7,098 nucleotides of DNA from Candidatus Zixiibacteriota bacterium. GTDB taxonomy: Bacteria > Zixibacteria > MSB-5A5 > JAABVY01 > JAHJOQ01. The notes under the pieces were generated by a model. It made no database searches and had not been told where the DNA came from. It saw nothing but the letters and a program-made list of their open reading frames with translations. A program made the position numbers and the translations under genes. This document shows positions 1-6,032 of the stretch, piece after piece; position 1 is the stretch's first letter; each line of letters opens with the position of its first letter. The DNA lies in assembly GCA_030631455.1 (NCBI GenBank), contig DAOVLC010000072.1, positions 1 to 7,098 on the forward strand, given 5' to 3'.

Positions 1-11
1 ACCAATGAGTG

Positions 12-39
12 TATCCCTGCACTCGAGGATCGAGGGATA
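12..39. repeat. Imperfect palindrome near the window edge
   Basis: A 7-bp inverted repeat (TATCCCT at 12-18, AGGGATA at 33-39) encloses a second, mutually exclusive short pairing (CTCGA at 22-26 with TCGAG at 30-34, loop GGA). It lies about 90 bp past the fumarase beta stop codon. There is no T-run on either side, so it is not a classical intrinsic terminator. It may be a remnant of an intergenic repeat or simply a chance structure. Confidence 0.35.
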
Positions 40-68
40 TTAGTTTACCACTAGCGACTCGGTTAATC

Positions 69-108
69 GTCGGGTTTCTTGCTCACTTCGTGAGCTGCTG
101 AACCTGAC
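69..108. repeat. Two-tier palindromic element (REP-like hairpin) downstream of fumarase genes
   Basis: Outer arms GTCGGGTT (69-76) and AACCTGAC (101-108) pair over 8 positions with one G-T wobble. Inner arms GCTCAC (81-86) and GTGAGC (90-95) pair perfectly around the 3-base loop TTC. The two stems are separated by a small asymmetric internal loop (77-80 against 96-100). It begins 20 bp after the fumarase beta stop codon, a position where it could block 3' exonucleases or weakly terminate transcription, but no U-tract follows. The architecture, with near-symmetric outer arms and a distinct inner stem, resembles dispersed palindromic intergenic repeats. Whether it is repeated in the genome cannot be seen from one copy. 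Confidence 0.5.
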
Positions 109-127
109 CTACTGGGAGATCAGACTC

Positions 128-688
128 TTATTCCCTCCCGTACTCCTTGATGCCTTCCTCGAACAGATTTCCGCCGTGACAGTCGAATACCACAATTGCG
201 GGGAAATCCTCGACCGTCAGCTTCCGCACTGCCTCCGGGCCGAGTTCGTCGTAGGCAATTACCTCAGCAGCCGTGATCGATTTCGCTATCAGCGCACCCG
301 CCCCACCTATCGCCAGGAAGTAGCAGCCCTTATGCTCTTTGAGCTTGTCGCGAACCTCCTGCGACATCTCGCCTTTGCCGATCATACCCTTGAGACCGGC
401 ATCGAGCATCGCAGGTGAATATGCATTCATTCGATACGAAGTGGTCGGGCCTGCCGATCCGATAGCCTTTCCCGGTTTGGCCGGAGTCGGACCGACGAAA
501 TAGATGATCTGACCTTTCGGATCGAAGGGGAGAGGCTCGCCCTTCGCAAGCGCATCGGTCATCTTCTTGTGGGCGGCATCCCGCCCGGTATATATCGTTC
601 CGCTAATCAGTACCTGCGTACCGATCTTGAGCTTTGTCACTACATCGTCCGTGAGCGGCGTCGTGATTTTCACTTTCTCATCAGCCAT
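128..688 (-). CDS. Fumarate hydratase class I, beta subunit (C-terminal domain family)
   Basis: This is the small subunit of a two-subunit, oxygen-sensitive [4Fe-4S] hydro-lyase that interconverts fumarate and (S)-malate in the TCA cycle; it is cytoplasmic. The 186 residues match the stand-alone Fumerase_C domain. Family hallmarks are GRDAAH (35-40), GPTTSYRM (80-87), a GCYFLAIGGAGAL stretch (121-133) and the DELGPEAVRKL...DFPAIVVFDCHGG tail (147-172). The length is normal for a beta subunit. The ATG start at 688 is preceded by GGAGAT at suitable spacing, and that site lies in the 13-bp gap after the alpha-subunit stop, so the pair should be co-translated. The same family includes L-tartrate dehydratase and other hydratases; fumarate is the most likely substrate because the genes sit as a plain alpha-beta pair with no tartrate genes, but sequence alone does not settle it. 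Confidence 0.9.
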   Translation of the reverse strand: MADEKVKITTPLTDDVVTKLKIGTQVLISGTIYTGRDAAHKKMTDALAKGEPLPFDPKGQIIYFVGPTPAKPGKAIGSAGPTTSYRMNAYSPAMLDAGLKGMIGKGEMSQEVRDKLKEHKGCYFLAIGGAGALIAKSITAAEVIAYDELGPEAVRKLTVEDFPAIVVFDCHGGNLFEEGIKEYGRE

Positions 689-701
689 GATTTATCTCCA
701 A

Positions 702-1544
702 TCAGATAATGACTTCCTTATGTCTTGCGGCGTGGCATTGCATGTTAACCGCGGCAGGGAAACTCGCTATGTGGCAGGGATGGACTTCAATAAACACTGC
801 GAGTGCTGTTATCCGTCCACCGACTCCCTGCGGGCCGATTCCGATGTTGTTGATCTTTACCAGAAGTTCGGATTCGAGATCTGCATAGAACGGGTCGGGA
901 TGTGTTGATCCGATCTCCCGCAGCAGCGCCTTCTTCGCAATCTGAGCGCATTTGTCGAATGTCCCGCCGACTCCTACACCGACGATCACAGGTGGACACG
1001 GATTGCCGCCGGATCGCCGCACGCGATCGACCACGAAGTCTTTGAGTCCTTCGACGCCATCCGACGGCTTCATCATCTTGACTTCACTCATATTCTCCGA
1101 GCCGCCGCCCTTCGCTGCGAATACGATCTTAAGCTTGTCGCCCGGCACTATGTCGTAGTTGATCACGGCGGGGGTGTTGTCCTTCGTATTGACGCGCTTG
1201 ATCGGATCGCCGACGATCGATTTGCGGAGGTAACCTTCTTCGTATCCCCGGCGCACACCTTCGTTGATTGCCTCGCTGAGCGATCCGCCGGTGAAGTGAA
1301 CATCCTGGCCTACCTCTACGAAGAAGACCGCGAAGCCGGTATCCTGACACATCGGCACCTGCTGATCATGAGCGATTTTCGCATTCTCAACGATATCGCC
1401 GAGTATGCCTTTGCCGACGGGCGACTCTTCGGTGTCGACAGCTTTCTTGAGAGCGTTCAGGACATCATCGCCAAGGAAGAAGTTTGCATCCATGCACAAG
1501 GTTTTGACCTTGGGAATAATCTCACTAACGTCTATTTCACGCAT
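702..1544 (-). CDS. Fumarate hydratase class I, alpha subunit (Fe-S cluster-binding)
   Basis: The large subunit of the heteromeric class I fumarase carries the catalytic [4Fe-4S] cluster. Its 280 residues cover the whole Fumerase (N-terminal) domain. Three cysteines in the expected contexts should be the cluster ligands: C66 in MCQDTG, C183 in NPCPP and C270 in MQCHAARH. The KGGGSEN segment (145-151) and the VGVGVGGTFDKC segment (188-199) are further family signatures. The ATG start at 1544 has a good AAGGAG site five bases upstream. It lies 40 bp after rpmA with no obvious promoter or terminator between, so it may share rpmA's transcript. The enzyme is expected to be oxygen-labile, which fits an anaerobic or microaerobic host, though this is inference. 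L-tartrate dehydratase TtdA is the main alternative identity. Confidence 0.92.
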   Translation of the reverse strand: MREIDVSEIIPKVKTLCMDANFFLGDDVLNALKKAVDTEESPVGKGILGDIVENAKIAHDQQVPMCQDTGFAVFFVEVGQDVHFTGGSLSEAINEGVRRGYEEGYLRKSIVGDPIKRVNTKDNTPAVINYDIVPGDKLKIVFAAKGGGSENMSEVKMMKPSDGVEGLKDFVVDRVRRSGGNPCPPVIVGVGVGGTFDKCAQIAKKALLREIGSTHPDPFYADLESELLVKINNIGIGPQGVGGRITALAVFIEVHPCHIASFPAAVNMQCHAARHKEVII

Positions 1545-1584
1545 AGTGACTCCTTAGAATTGTGATTTGACTGCGGGAAAAGAC

Positions 1585-1845
1585 TCAGTTGGAAGCGGCT
1601 TCTATGGAGATGACCTTCCTGTCGCGTCCTTTGCGGGAGAACTTCACATAGCCATCGATCAATGAGTAGATAGTGAAGTCCTTCGCCAGGCCGACGTTCT
1701 CCCCAGGATGGAATCTAGTACCGCACTGACGGACTATTATGCTGCCGGCCGTAACGAATTCACCGCCGAAGGCTTTCACGCCGCGTCGCTGCCCATGCGA
1801 GTCGCGTCCATTCCGTGAGGATCCGACGCCTTTCTTATGAGCCAT
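1585..1845 (-). CDS. rpmA: 50S ribosomal protein L27
   Basis: L27 is a large-subunit ribosomal protein whose flexible N-terminus reaches the peptidyl-transferase centre and helps position tRNA. The 86-residue product starts [19 protein letters not shown], the canonical beginning, and continues with the family segments [22 protein letters not shown] (27-48) and [15 protein letters not shown] (51-65). It lacks the short cleavable N-terminal extension typical of Firmicute L27, so no prepeptide processing is needed. The start is fixed by AGGAGG at 1852-1857, six bases before the ATG. Unusually, the gene directly upstream is clpC, not rplU (L21), and obgE is not downstream; the usual rplU-rpmA-obgE arrangement is broken here. 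Confidence 0.96.
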   Translation of the reverse strand: MAHKKGVGSSRNGRDSHGQRRGVKAFGGEFVTAGSIIVRQCGTRFHPGENVGLAKDFTIYSLIDGYVKFSRKGRDRKVISIEAASN

Positions 1846-1866
1846 TTTAATCCTCCTGCAACTTAA

Positions 1867-1890
1867 GACCCAAATATTCCTATTTGGGTC
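1867..1890 (-). promoter_or_regulatory. Perfect 10-bp hairpin between clpC and rpmA (leader structure or weak terminator)
   Basis: Arms GACCCAAATA (1867-1876 on the plus strand) and TATTTGGGTC (1881-1890) are exact inverse complements around a 4-base loop. In the minus-strand transcript the loop reads GGAA, which fits a stable GNRA tetraloop. The hairpin ends about 10 bases before the rpmA ribosome-binding site and about 54 bases after the clpC stop. Only a weak T-rich stretch (TTAAGTT) follows, so termination would be inefficient at best; an attenuator, an mRNA processing or stabilising element, or an L27 leader structure are equally possible. The perfect pairing and location are observed; the role is inferred. 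Confidence 0.5.
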
Positions 1891-1943
1891 CGTAAAATCA
1901 GAGCATCAATATAGTCAAGAGCGCCTTTTTTGCAAGAGAAAAA

Positions 1944-4400
1944 TTACGGCGCGACCGGTTTTTCGGATTGCTTGGGATTGAACGTAAACGTCAATGCCTC
2001 TTCACCTTCCGGGCAATCTATCAGAATATCGCAATCACCTGCGTATTGACCGCGCAGAATCTCCTCAGCCAGAGGATCTTCAAGATGTCTCTGTATTGCC
2101 CTGTTTAGTGGCCTGGCACCGTACTGCGGCTCGTATCCCTTGCTTGCCAGGAACTCCTTGGCAGCAGGCAGCAGTGTGAAGGAGAGGCCCTTGTCAGCCA
2201 GGCGCTTGGCGACCTCGGCAAGCTGAATCTCGATAATGGCTTTGATGTCGTTCTTAGTCAACTGTCGGAAAATAACGGTTTCGTCGATTCTGTTGAGCAA
2301 CTCCGGATTGAAAATCTTCTTCAATTCTTCGGTCACTCGTTTCGACATATCTCCGTAATCCGGTGTATTCTTAGCCGCTGCCGAGAATCCGAGAGTTCTG
2401 GAGTCGAAAATCTGCCTGGTTCCGATATTGGATGTCATTATTATGACCGTGTTTCTGAAGTCGACTTTTCTTCCGAATGAATCGGTCAGGCTGCCATCGT
2501 CGAGAAGCTGCAGCAAGATGTTGAATACGTCCTGATGGGCTTTCTCGATCTCATCGAGCAGCACTACAGAATAGGGATGCCGTCTGACCTTTTCGGTCAA
2601 TTGCCCGCCTTCTTCATACCCGACATACCCGGGGGGCGCTCCGACTAGTCTGGATACCGCGAACTTCTCCATGTACTCGGACATGTCGATTCGGACAAGC
2701 GCACTCTCGTCATCAAAGAGGAACTGTGCCAGAACCCTTGCAAGCTCAGTCTTTCCAACGCCGGTAGGTCCGAGGAAAATGAACGACCCGATAGGCCTCT
2801 GCGGATTGCCGAGCCCCGCGCGTGCTCTGCGGATAGCCTTTGTTATTGCGGTAATAGCCTTGTTCTGCCCGATGATAGATTTCTGAAGCTCTTCTTCCAT
2901 TTTCAAGAGGCGCCGCGATTCATGTTCCTCGAGACGGAATAGAGGTATGCCGGTCATTTTCGACACGATCGAGGCGACATCTTCAGCAGAAAGTTCTATC
3001 TGTTGACTGTCACGATCAGTCTCCCAGTCTTGCTTCATCTGTTCAAAGCGTTCACGCTTGACTTTGAGATCGTCCCGGAGATGCGCAGCCTTCTCGAACT
3101 CCTGGTTCCTGACCGCTTCTTCCTTATGCTTGGACAGCTCTTCTATCTCGCTCTCAAACTCGCTGAACTCCCGTGGCTTCGTGTATGTCGATAGATGCGC
3201 GCGCGATCCCGCCTCGTCAATAATGTCAAGGGCCTTGTCCGGTTGAAACTTCCCCGTGATATAGCGATCGGAAAGCTTCACCGCGGCGCTTATCGATTCA
3301 TCGCTGATAGATATCCTGTGATGCTCCTCATACTTCTCTTTGAGCCCCATCAGAATCTTGACTGTGTCTTCAGTCGACGGAGGCTCGACCATGACCGTCT
3401 GGAATCTTCGGTCAAGGGCGCCGTCCTTCTCGATATACTTCCTGTATTCATTAAGAGTGGTTGCCCCGATACATTGCAACTCGCCTCTCGACAGTGCGGG
3501 TTTGAAAATGTTCGACGCGTCGAGTGAGCCTTCCGCTCCGCCCGCTCCGACAATCGTGTGCAACTCATCGATAAAGATGATCACTTCTTTCGAGCTTATT
3601 ATTTCGTTCATCACCGCTTTGAGGCGTTCCTCGAATTGGCCACGATACTTCGTGCCCGCCACGAGCGATGCCATATCCAGAGTGACGAGTCTCTTGTTTT
3701 CGAGTGTCTGCGGTATCTTGCCCTGTTCGATTCTCTGTGCAAGACCTTCCGCGATAGCCGTCTTTCCGACTCCCGGTTCGCCTATCAGTACCGGATTATT
3801 CTTCTTGCGGCGAGAGAGTATTTGGCTCACACGCTCGATTTCATCCTCACGGCCAATGATCGGATCGAGTTTTCCGCGTCGTGCATACTCTGTCAGATCG
3901 CGACCGAAATGATCGAGCGCAGGCGTCTTGCTCTTCTTTCGCTTGCGGGAATACGCGGACGGATTTCCGCTCAGGATGTTCTTCAACTCATCATACACCT
4001 CCTGATAGGAGATGTCGTACATCGTGAGAACCTGAGCCGCGACGCCTTCCTCATCCTTGAGGAGAGCGAGAAGAATATGTTCGGTATCGATATCTTTTGA
4101 TTTCAGTGCACGAGCTTCCTGTGCCGCGATTTCAAGAGTCTTCTTGGCGCGTGCAGTTAGCGGAAGCTGACCCATAGTCATCGTTCCGCCCGAAGGCTGC
4201 ACGACGTCCTCGACGGACTGCTTGAGATCGGTCAATTCGAGACCGATATTCATCACGATCTCGATTGCTCGACCTTCTCCGAGCTTGACCAGACCGAGGA
4301 GAAGATGTTCGGTACCTATATAGTCATGTCGCAGTCGCGCCGCTTCATCGCGAGCGTACTCGATCGCTTTCCTCGCCAGCTCTGTGAACATCTCGTTCAT
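1944..4400 (-). CDS. clpC: ATP-dependent Clp protease ATP-binding subunit ClpC
   Basis: A Hsp100/AAA+ unfoldase that threads proteins into the ClpP chamber; 818 residues, close to the 810 of Bacillus ClpC. Domain order: double Clp-N repeat (1-143); a basic linker (RKRKKSK at 152-158); D1 with Walker A GEPGVGKT (207-214), pore loop KYRG (251-254) and Walker B ending D278-E279; a middle coiled-coil/UVR-like domain (about 412-462) with the NQEFEKAAHLRD motif; D2 with Walker A GPTGVGKT (544-551), pore loop GYVG (591-594) and Walker B D616-E617. The LGF tripeptide at 670-672 matches the ClpP-docking loop, so this is ClpC and not the disaggregase ClpB. E31 and E107, in IGTEH and IDTEH, align with the phospho-arginine-binding glutamates of Bacillus ClpC. 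The ATG at 4400 follows a strong GGGAGGT site, 15 bp after the mcsB stop, so both are probably co-translated. Confidence 0.97.
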   Translation of the reverse strand: MNEMFTELARKAIEYARDEAARLRHDYIGTEHLLLGLVKLGEGRAIEIVMNIGLELTDLKQSVEDVVQPSGGTMTMGQLPLTARAKKTLEIAAQEARALKSKDIDTEHILLALLKDEEGVAAQVLTMYDISYQEVYDELKNILSGNPSAYSRKRKKSKTPALDHFGRDLTEYARRGKLDPIIGREDEIERVSQILSRRKKNNPVLIGEPGVGKTAIAEGLAQRIEQGKIPQTLENKRLVTLDMASLVAGTKYRGQFEERLKAVMNEIISSKEVIIFIDELHTIVGAGGAEGSLDASNIFKPALSRGELQCIGATTLNEYRKYIEKDGALDRRFQTVMVEPPSTEDTVKILMGLKEKYEEHHRISISDESISAAVKLSDRYITGKFQPDKALDIIDEAGSRAHLSTYTKPREFSEFESEIEELSKHKEEAVRNQEFEKAAHLRDDLKVKRERFEQMKQDWETDRDSQQIELSAEDVASIVSKMTGIPLFRLEEHESRRLLKMEEELQKSIIGQNKAITAITKAIRRARAGLGNPQRPIGSFIFLGPTGVGKTELARVLAQFLFDDESALVRIDMSEYMEKFAVSRLVGAPPGYVGYEEGGQLTEKVRRHPYSVVLLDEIEKAHQDVFNILLQLLDDGSLTDSFGRKVDFRNTVIIMTSNIGTRQIFDSRTLGFSAAAKNTPDYGDMSKRVTEELKKIFNPELLNRIDETVIFRQLTKNDIKAIIEIQLAEVAKRLADKGLSFTLLPAAKEFLASKGYEPQYGARPLNRAIQRHLEDPLAEEILRGQYAGDCDILIDCPEGEEALTFTFNPKQSEKPVAP

Positions 4401-4415
4401 AATTGACCTCCCTGG

Positions 4416-5474
4416 TTACTCCAGTGTCCGATCCGCAAACTTATGGCGAACCAGTTTCGCCCGTTTGCTATCGCGTTCCGATGGCGACAGTTGCTCGTTG
4501 ATCAGCTTCTGCAAATGCGCCGGTTGGATCAGGAGCATTATTTCATTGACGAGCCTCATCGGGAGCATGTCCAGAATTCCCATAGCCACTCCTAATCTGA
4601 CAGCGGAGAGCAGGTTCATCGCCTCGTCCGAACTGAGCACGCGCGCATGCTTCAGTATTCCGTAAGCTCGCCAAATCTTGTCCTTTATCTCTTCACCCGC
4701 ATCTCGTATTAGTGTCGTGCGAGCATTGTCTTCGTGTCCGATCAGTTGCCGCGATACTTCTTCGAGAGAGCCTATGATATCCTCCTCGTTACGACCAAGG
4801 GTCGTCTGATTCGAAATCTGAAACAGATTTCCAAGGACATCGGTTCCCTCTCCGTAGAAGCCTCGCACAGCAAGGCCAAGCTTCGTGATCTGCGAGATCA
4901 CGGCGTCAATCTCATTTGTAAGAACTAATCCCGGCAAATGTATTAGAGCTGAAGCTCTCAGTCCCGTTCCGATATTGGTCGGACACGAGGTCAGAAAGCC
5001 GAAATCGTTCGTGTAGTCATATTCGAGTTTCTCACCAAGTTCACTGTCGATTTTCTCGGCGTTCTCCATTGCGCTCTTGATTTCGAGGCCTGAACGGAAC
5101 GACTGAATCCGCAGATGATCTTCCTCGTTTATCATGATCGACACGGATTCATCCTTACTGATGTAGATGGCGCGGTTTGTCTTGGCGCGCATGAATTCAG
5201 GCGAAACAAGATGTCGTTCGATGAGGAAGCTTCTGTCAAGCTCGCTCACGGTCTCTGACTCGTAAAGAGTGCCCTCATCAAGGAGTCCGCTGCTATTGAG
5301 CGCCTCTTGAATGAACTCCTTCACTCTGCAGTGAACGTCAGAGTCGGCTCGGTCCGGATACTGGTGACCTGCGATGTTGCGAGCAAGTCTTACTCGACTC
5401 GATACGACAACAGCGGCCTCGGCACCATCAGCCTCCAGCCACCTTGCGGGTTTTTCCACATACTGTTCGAACAT
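4416..5474 (-). CDS. mcsB: Protein-arginine kinase McsB
   Basis: McsB phosphorylates arginine side chains of aberrant proteins, making a degradation mark for ClpC-ClpP. I start it at the ATG at 5474 (352 residues), because AAGAGGG lies just upstream; an in-frame TTG at 5492 would add six residues but has no ribosome-binding site. Numbered from that ATG, the phosphagen-kinase-type domain shows the nucleotide-binding SSRVRLARN (25-33), NEEDH (116-120) with the likely catalytic glutamate, the active-site cysteine C164 in TSCPTNIGTGLRAS, GEGT (208-211) and FQISNQ (218-223). The C-terminal RDSKRA (334-339) fits the RDxxRA motif that binds phospho-arginine allosterically in Bacillus McsB. No catalytic residue appears lost. 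It sits between its activator gene mcsA and the unfoldase gene clpC, as in Firmicutes. Confidence 0.96.
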   Translation of the reverse strand: MFEQYVEKPARWLEADGAEAAVVVSSRVRLARNIAGHQYPDRADSDVHCRVKEFIQEALNSSGLLDEGTLYESETVSELDRSFLIERHLVSPEFMRAKTNRAIYISKDESVSIMINEEDHLRIQSFRSGLEIKSAMENAEKIDSELGEKLEYDYTNDFGFLTSCPTNIGTGLRASALIHLPGLVLTNEIDAVISQITKLGLAVRGFYGEGTDVLGNLFQISNQTTLGRNEEDIIGSLEEVSRQLIGHEDNARTTLIRDAGEEIKDKIWRAYGILKHARVLSSDEAMNLLSAVRLGVAMGILDMLPMRLVNEIMLLIQPAHLQKLINEQLSPSERDSKRAKLVRHKFADRTLE

Positions 5475-5477
5475 ATT

Positions 5478-5484
5478 CCCTCTT
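5478..5484 (-). promoter_or_regulatory. Ribosome-binding site that favours the mcsB ATG start
   Basis: AAGAGGG on the minus strand ends three bases before the ATG at 5474. The spacing is short but usable. The alternative TTG at 5490-5492 has only A/T-rich sequence and CCAG ahead of it, so this site decides the start in favour of the ATG. Confidence 0.55.
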
Positions 5485-5500
5485 ATCAACAATATATCTG

Positions 5501-5520
5501 GTTACAGCTGTGACTGCAAC
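5501..5520 (-). promoter_or_regulatory. Hairpin between mcsA and mcsB
   Basis: In the minus-strand RNA, GUUGCAG and CUGUAAC form a 7-bp stem (one G-U wobble) with a 6-base loop. It starts two bases after the mcsA stop codon and ends 16 bases before the mcsB ribosome-binding site. No U-tract follows, so it is not a terminator. It could stabilise or process the mRNA and tune the McsA:McsB ratio, but a short stem of this size can also arise by chance. Confidence 0.35.
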
Positions 5521-5522
5521 AA

Positions 5523-6032
5523 CTAATGTTCGTCAGCCGTGAGTTCCTTTATGCGATCCCTGATCTCGGCGGCGTGCTCGAAATCCTCGGTCTCTACTGC
5601 CTGGCGAAGCTCATCCTGAAGCCGCCGTTGCTTTTTCAGTGGCTCCATCTTCTCCGAAGACCCGGATGGAAGCTTGCCGGTATGCCTGTTCGAACCGTGC
5701 ACTTTCCTGAGCAGATCATCGATCTGATCGCGAAAAGCCTCGTAGCACTTCCCGCAGCCAACGCGCCCGGTTTGGGCGAACTCCCGGAATTTCAGTCCAC
5801 AGCCGGAGCATGTCAACTGCACGTCTTCATCCAAACCTTCAGGGTAAGCTTTCACTACCATGCTGGCGAGGAAATCCCCGAGAGGAAACGGGACGTTCTT
5901 AAGAGGATTATGAAAGCCACGTTTCTCCGCACAGCGAGAACAGAGATTTAACACCTTCTTTTTGTTGTCAATGATTTGAGTAAGGTGAATTACCGCCTCG
6001 CGCTCGTTACAGTCCTCACAGAGCTTTTTCAT
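5523..6032 (-). CDS. mcsA: McsA, zinc-finger/UVR-domain activator of McsB
   Basis: McsA binds McsB and stimulates its arginine-kinase activity; in Bacillus it is also needed for McsB to modulate heat-shock control. The 169-residue product has two paired-cysteine zinc-binding modules: C5-x2-C8 with C31-x2-C34, and C75-x2-C78 with C93-x2-C96. A basic, low-complexity linker (about 113-130) leads to a C-terminal UVR motif (134-166, core EDFEHAAEIRDRIKEL) that resembles the ClpC middle domain. This is the standard McsA layout, slightly shorter than in Bacillus (about 185 residues). The start overlaps the lolD stop by four bases (ATGA), and its strong GGAGGTGA site at 6036-6043 lies inside the end of lolD, so translation is probably coupled to lolD. 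No ctsR gene precedes it. Confidence 0.94.
   Translation of the reverse strand: MKKLCEDCNEREAVIHLTQIIDNKKKVLNLCSRCAEKRGFHNPLKNVPFPLGDFLASMVVKAYPEGLDEDVQLTCSGCGLKFREFAQTGRVGCGKCYEAFRDQIDDLLRKVHGSNRHTGKLPSGSSEKMEPLKKQRRLQDELRQAVETEDFEHAAEIRDRIKELTADEH

Noticed and set aside
1..54. Plus-strand frame open from the window edge to a TAG at 52-54 (17 codons), possibly the end of a convergent gene
   Set aside because: Seventeen open codons are expected by chance, the product end is not recognisable, and the stretch contains a palindrome; sequence beyond the edge would be needed.
567..908. Plus-strand open frame of 113 codons across the fumarase alpha/beta junction
   Set aside because: It is antisense to two conserved coding ends and their ribosome-binding site, with no recognisable protein features.
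1890..1918. Sigma-70-like promoter for rpmA (TTGACT with a -10 about 16-17 bp downstream)
   Set aside because: The -35 matches 5 of 6 but the -10 candidates match poorly, and the implied start would fall inside the 1867-1890 hairpin; mentioned only as a possibility.
3340..4100. Long plus-strand open frames (180-190 codons) opposite clpC
   Set aside because: They lie fully antisense to strongly conserved ClpC N-domain and D1 sequence, overlap each other in different frames, and show no recognisable domain; they are by-products of clpC codon use.
1944..4400. ClpB or ClpA as the identity of the large AAA+ protein
   Set aside because: ClpB lacks a ClpP-docking LGF/IGF-type loop and has a much longer middle domain; ClpA lacks the middle domain. 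The short UVR-like middle domain and the mcsAB neighbours fix it as ClpC.
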